A DNA stretch of 64,000 nt from Chitinimonas arctica (GTDB lineage Bacteria; Pseudomonadota; Gammaproteobacteria; Burkholderiales; Chitinimonadaceae), in the NCBI RefSeq assembly GCF_007431345.1, contig NZ_CP041730.1:4278001-4342000 (forward strand), given 5' to 3'. The notes under the pieces are model-generated. The model was not told the DNA's origin, ran no database searches, and was given only the letters and a program-made list of their open reading frames with translations. The number at the start of each line of letters is the position of its first letter. The first letter of the stretch is position 1. This document shows positions 61,316-64,000 of this stretch, in pieces. The translations under genes were made by a program, and so were the position numbers.

Positions 61316-61651
61316 ATGGTCCCTGTTGCCCTGGTCAGCACCGATGCGGCCATGCTCAAGCGCCTGCATGTGGCGGAGGATCAGGTTGCGTTTCCATACC
61401 CGGCCGTCTTGGGATATCGTCGCCTTATGGCCGGGGTAAAAGAAATGCTGCATCCACACGGCCCTCGTCCAGACGTGGGCGTGAGATTTAAAAATGGCTC
61501 GGTAAAAGTCATCGAAGGTGCGTCGAAAACGGAAAACCCAGCCCGGCTCGCGTCCAGGAATTTGGATAAAATGCATCTGGAAAAAATGACTGATGCCTCG
61601 GTAAAAGTGAACAACTGGGCTGTTTGGATAAATCGAATTTTTGGTAACTGA
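61316..61651 (+). CDS. Displaced RHS toxin tip, same family as the active tip
   Basis: A 111-residue frame whose last 78 residues match the end of the RHS protein. LGYRRLMAGVKEM, GPRPDVGVRFKNGSVKV, EGASKT and VNNWAVWINRIFGN correspond to LGYRRLLEGVREM, GPRPDVGALYKNTSVKI, EIASKT and VNNWAVWINKVFGN. Both end in G-N plus a stop two bases before an immunity gene. There is no RHS core or secretion signal, so this is an orphan cassette that could become active only by recombining onto the core. The P-D...E-x-x-S-K spacing is reminiscent of PD-(D/E)xK nucleases, which is a suggestion only. In-frame codons extend back to about 61277. Confidence 0.7.
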   Translation: MVPVALVSTDAAMLKRLHVAEDQVAFPYPAVLGYRRLMAGVKEMLHPHGPRPDVGVRFKNGSVKVIEGASKTENPARLASRNLDKMHLEKMTDASVKVNNWAVWINRIFGN

Positions 61652-61653
61652 CA

Positions 61654-62358
61654 ATGATATTTAAGAAAGCACTCCCTCAAAATTTAACCAAGCTTTATCT
61701 GGCAATCGATCCGACATCCAAAGTCGATTTCCAGTGGCTTGCTGATAGCATATTCGAATGCCTGGCAAGCAAGCCTGTTGCGTATGCGGTTAACTATGGG
61801 GCTGATAAGAACATTTCAAAATTCCAGGGAGCAATCAGCGCAGGTGGGGTTGAATATCTAGAGGTGCTGGATACGACCGGGGCCCTTTTACTGACGATCG
61901 GGAAATGGGCGATTGGAAAAAATGAACCTGATCTGTATCAGTGCATGGTGGTTGGAAGGCTTGATGAACACTATGTCAGCGAGCTGAAGATCATGAAGCG
62001 CTTCGCAATTGACCAGGATTTGGTGTATGGATATTCCCGAGAGCTTCGCAGTGACTACAATCCCGCTAGTGAGACGAGGATCAAACGAGGTTTCTTTTCG
62101 ACGGAGACGAAATCTGAGAGCTCAAATGTTTGGATGTTTAATTCTCAAGAGATGTTAGCTGGTTCGGTGAAAGGCGTTTATCCCGTAAATTATTGGCGCA
62201 CGCTAGCGATTGAGAAATTGCAAAACGTTGGCTTTTCGCTACCTAAGACTATAGCCGGAGAGGGTGTCTATTTATTTAATGCCGCTCAGCAGCAAGAGAT
62301 CGCGAGGGAAAACCAGCAGTTCTTAAATTTTGTGCGATTTGATGGGCACGGAACGTGA
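61654..62358 (+). CDS. Immunity protein paralogue of the displaced tip
   Basis: A 234-residue homologue of the immunity protein at 60379-61095. It shares YGYSRELRSDYNPASETRIKRG with spacing kept, NVWMFNSQEM, GSVKGVYPVNYW and the FNAAQQQEIA end. It starts two bases after the displaced tip. The N-terminal third is more divergent, which may reflect specificity for its own tip. It is likely kept because it protects against kin that still deploy this tip, as proposed for orphan immunity genes in other polymorphic toxin loci. Confidence 0.75.
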   Translation: MIFKKALPQNLTKLYLAIDPTSKVDFQWLADSIFECLASKPVAYAVNYGADKNISKFQGAISAGGVEYLEVLDTTGALLLTIGKWAIGKNEPDLYQCMVVGRLDEHYVSELKIMKRFAIDQDLVYGYSRELRSDYNPASETRIKRGFFSTETKSESSNVWMFNSQEMLAGSVKGVYPVNYWRTLAIEKLQNVGFSLPKTIAGEGVYLFNAAQQQEIARENQQFLNFVRFDGHGT

Positions 62359-62445
62359 TGTTGCATTTAGGGTGGAGTCAATGGGTTGCGCTCTTGGCTA
62401 GACAACTCCATTCTAATAGAGCTGCGTGAGATGCTTGGGCATTAA

Positions 62446-62523
62446 GAGCCACCAATAAAACCAAGTGAAACAGATTGGCAAGTAAGAGTTGAGAAATATC
62501 GCCAAGGTGGAGGTGTAATTTGA
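62446..62523 (+). pseudogene. C-terminal scrap of a third toxin tip
   Basis: After a TAA at 62443 the frame reads EPPIKPSETDWQVRVEKYRQ and ends G-G-G-V-I-stop. The stop TGA overlaps the TTG start of the next gene. E-P-P/I-K-P-S-E-T-x-W-Q is a familiar ending style of polymorphic toxin tips, and the coupling to an immunity-like gene fits. Only about 25 codons remain. Confidence 0.45.
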
Positions 62524-63155
62524 GTATTGTGATATCCGTGCTTAACGAAGGCTTGACGTGCCAAACGGCAGGCCTTTTGGATCAAACCGGCTACGAAATC
62601 AGTGCGACGGTTGATAACCCTTTGCTGTTGAGTGAGTGCAAGGAGCTTGTTCAGTTCCTTGGAGACTACGTAGCTGCTGGCAATGCAATTCAATCCGGCG
62701 AAATCGTTAAATATGGGTATTGGCTTGTCAAAGTTAATTTAGATGACCGTAGGCGGCTAGTATTCTGGGAGTACAACCCCGAAGCAACGGATTTTGTTTT
62801 GGGGGTGAGTAGCACTGTTTCCCATTGGCGCGACCAGCATCAGATCTGCCAAAAGGTAGATGCTGTGTTTTCCCCACCGCGCTTAGACCAGTTAGTCGTT
62901 ATTTCAGACGGAGTGTATGAAGGCGACGAAGTGGAAGGTGTTCGATATCCATCGCCCGATCACATGTCAGGTTGGTGGCTCACCACGGATCGTTTCAATG
63001 GTGACACCAGCACGCTGAAAACTGTGCATGCTCACCACGTCAGCGCTAGAAGGCCCGATCTTGCCAAATTCTTGGCTTTGCCTTTCGGCTACCGCTTTTT
63101 TTCGCCCCAAAGCGACGTATGGTTCGATCGAAAGGTAGCTGATGCAGAAAGCTAG
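62520..63155 (+). CDS. Immunity protein with Imm33-like C-terminal domain
   Basis: A 211-residue cytoplasmic protein starting at TTG 62520, with GGAGG six bases upstream; no ATG is available near this site. Residues 125-205 (GVYEGDEVEGVRYPSPDHMS, then GWWLTTDRFNGDTSTLKTVH and RRPDLAKFLALPFGYRF) resemble the Imm33/DUF2185 domain used as immunity protein in polymorphic toxin systems. Residues 1-120 form another alpha/beta domain without a clear match. Its toxin is reduced to the short tail just upstream, so it is an orphan immunity gene. Confidence 0.65.
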   Translation: MSIVISVLNEGLTCQTAGLLDQTGYEISATVDNPLLLSECKELVQFLGDYVAAGNAIQSGEIVKYGYWLVKVNLDDRRRLVFWEYNPEATDFVLGVSSTVSHWRDQHQICQKVDAVFSPPRLDQLVVISDGVYEGDEVEGVRYPSPDHMSGWWLTTDRFNGDTSTLKTVHAHHVSARRPDLAKFLALPFGYRFFSPQSDVWFDRKVADAES

Positions 63156-63293
63156 TAAGCGTCCCCATCTATAGCCTGTTCGTTATGCGACGGGTCTTTT
63201 CCGCTACGCCCTCCAAGCTCACCGCATTCCGTACTAACCCGCGGCTATAGGCTGAATTTGGAGTTGGCGATCCCTCATAACCAACTCTTCGGG

Positions 63294-63395
63294 TCAGATA
63301 CATGTAAGCAGCTTTTGACGTTCAGGGCGCAGCGTCCCTTTCGGTGGCACATACCGATACAACTTCTGCCGAGTAATCCCGTTCAAATGAATGAG
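63294..63395 (-). pseudogene. C-terminal remnant of a serine recombinase/invertase
   Basis: On the minus strand the frame reads NGITRQKLYRYVPPKGTLRP and ends with a short Lys/Leu tail and stop at 63294. G-I-T/S-R-Q-T/K-L-Y-R-Y-V-x-P-x-G-x-L-R-P is the helix-turn-helix end of resolvase/invertase (Pin/Hin-type) proteins. The catalytic domain is absent; upstream codons translate the neighbouring tip in antisense. It marks a past recombination or mobile-element event inside the cassette array. Confidence 0.55.
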
Positions 63396-63553
63396 CAGGG
63401 GCAGCAGGTACTCGATCGAATTACTAATTCTCCTAACGCTCGAATCGAACCTGGCAATCGATTCGGTGGCGTCGATGTTTACCATCAAAATGGGACGGGG
63501 CGCGATTCGATGCAGGTGGAACCTTCCGTGGATTCTTAGAACCTCCGAGGTAA
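63387..63553 (+). pseudogene. Fourth toxin tip with an apparent one-base loss
   Basis: From ATG 63387 the frame reads MNEQGQQVLDRITNSPNARI, then RFGGVDVYHQNGTG. At GGGG (63497-63500) the sense moves to another frame, giving ARFDAGGTFRGFLEPPR and a stop at 63551. Joined by one extra G it becomes a typical tip of the 'R-F-G-x-V-D-V-Y...G-x-R-F-D...G-x-F-R-G-F-L-E-P' family. No RHS core precedes it. It is followed by its cognate-type immunity gene after three bases. Confidence 0.65.
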
Positions 63554-63556
63554 TTT

Positions 63557-63790
63557 ATGACGAATACAGTAAAAATTCAGGTGTGCAGTGATACGGACTT
63601 TGAGCAACTCATCGCCGAGATATATATCGACGATAAGTTCGTTGCGCTTGTAAGCCAGGATGAGGGCGTTGACAATCTGCGGGTTGAATTCCCTGGATCC
63701 GACCAGAATGAGTCCACCATTACGCGCAAAGTGGATTTCGAGGTTTTGTGTCATGCGCTGAGCAATGCACGAAGGGAGTTGGTCGGTTAG
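63557..63790 (+). CDS. Small immunity protein of the G-F-L-E-P tip family
   Basis: A 77-residue acidic protein: VKIQVCSDTDFEQLIAEIYI, D-D-K-F-V-A-L-V-S-Q-D-E-G, then LRVEFPG and a helical end. Small proteins of this pattern regularly follow tips ending in G-F-L-E-P in RHS and contact-dependent loci, which is established association, while the inhibition mechanism is not readable here. GAGG seven bases upstream marks the start, and three bases separate it from the tip stop. Confidence 0.75.
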   Translation: MTNTVKIQVCSDTDFEQLIAEIYIDDKFVALVSQDEGVDNLRVEFPGSDQNESTITRKVDFEVLCHALSNARRELVG

Positions 63791-63843
63791 TCGGTACAAA
63801 GAGCGGGGAAGAGTCAAAAGAGGATAAGAATCAGGATGAAAAG

Positions 63844-63897
63844 CTGAGCAAGACCGGCGTGGGTAGCTACAGCTATCCGCCGCAAGGCCAGACCTGA
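63844..63897 (+). pseudogene. RHS core scrap at the window edge
   Basis: The frame reads LSKTGVGSYSYPPQGQT and a stop. It matches the stretch LSKTGAGTYTYPPQGQA just ahead of the core end of the main RHS protein (near 58867-58920), in DNA as well as protein. After it an open stretch in another frame ends QPKQCSSF-stop at 63986, and an ATG follows at 63995, perhaps another tip tail and immunity gene start cut by the window end. Confidence 0.55.
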
Positions 63898-64000
63898 ATG
63901 AAGATAAAGGTGCCAAGGAGGCCGGGAGAGAAATCATTGGAGGGGAGTTTGCAAAATCCCAACCTAAGCAATGCAGTTCGTTCTGAAATAAACAATGCAT

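Overview
The window reads as chromosome of a GC-rich betaproteobacterium. Support comes from the gene order nrdR - ribD - ribE - ribB - ribH - nusB - thiL - pgpA, the kbl-tdh pair, MetZ-type methionine synthesis, and the fpr, upp/uraA, hpt and glyA housekeeping set. The sequence alone does not name a species. No rRNA, tRNA or CRISPR array was recognised. A few genes are strikingly AT-rich against this background and look acquired.

Layout. 0.1-10.4 kb: two GNAT acetyltransferases, a small secreted protein, two crotonase-family acyl-CoA genes, a RhuM-Fic protein, ferredoxin-NADP reductase, a Rieske oxygenase behind a 374-base non-coding stretch, a LysE exporter, metZ and a DegV lipid-binding protein. 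10.5-24 kb: an MsbA-like ABC exporter coupled to an MFS-acyltransferase fusion, a chemoreceptor, kbl-tdh, cysM, a seven-repeat LRR protein and a secreted repeat protein, interspersed with AT-rich orphan genes. 24-32.7 kb: upp-uraA followed by a yybP-ykoY manganese riboswitch and a TMEM165/GDT1-type Mn exporter, then hpt, a zinc-ribbon membrane protease-like protein, glyA and an active/inactive M16 peptidase pair. 32.7-37.7 kb: an AT-rich gene with a large internal duplication and one internal stop, bracketed by two copies of the 3' end of a phytase-like/GDPD lipoprotein gene. 37.9-50.1 kb: ycaO, benE, a lipoprotein aminopeptidase, then the nrdR-riboflavin-nusB-thiL-pgpA run. 50.1-51.7 kb: a DUF4238 protein and a Doc-type toxin with its antitoxin.

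52-64 kb is the most unusual part. A roughly 2,770-residue SpvB/VCBS/RHS polymorphic toxin is followed by its immunity gene, a displaced second toxin tip of the same family with a homologous immunity gene, a short tail of a third tip with an Imm33-like immunity gene, a serine-recombinase remnant, a fourth tip with its immunity gene, and a short scrap of RHS core at the window edge. This looks like an array of spare or retired C-terminal cassettes.

Four apparent one-base losses, at ribH, the RHS gene, the fourth tip and an AT-rich gene, all lie in homopolymer runs. That pattern may reflect uncorrected sequencing error rather than real gene decay, so those genes should be read with care.
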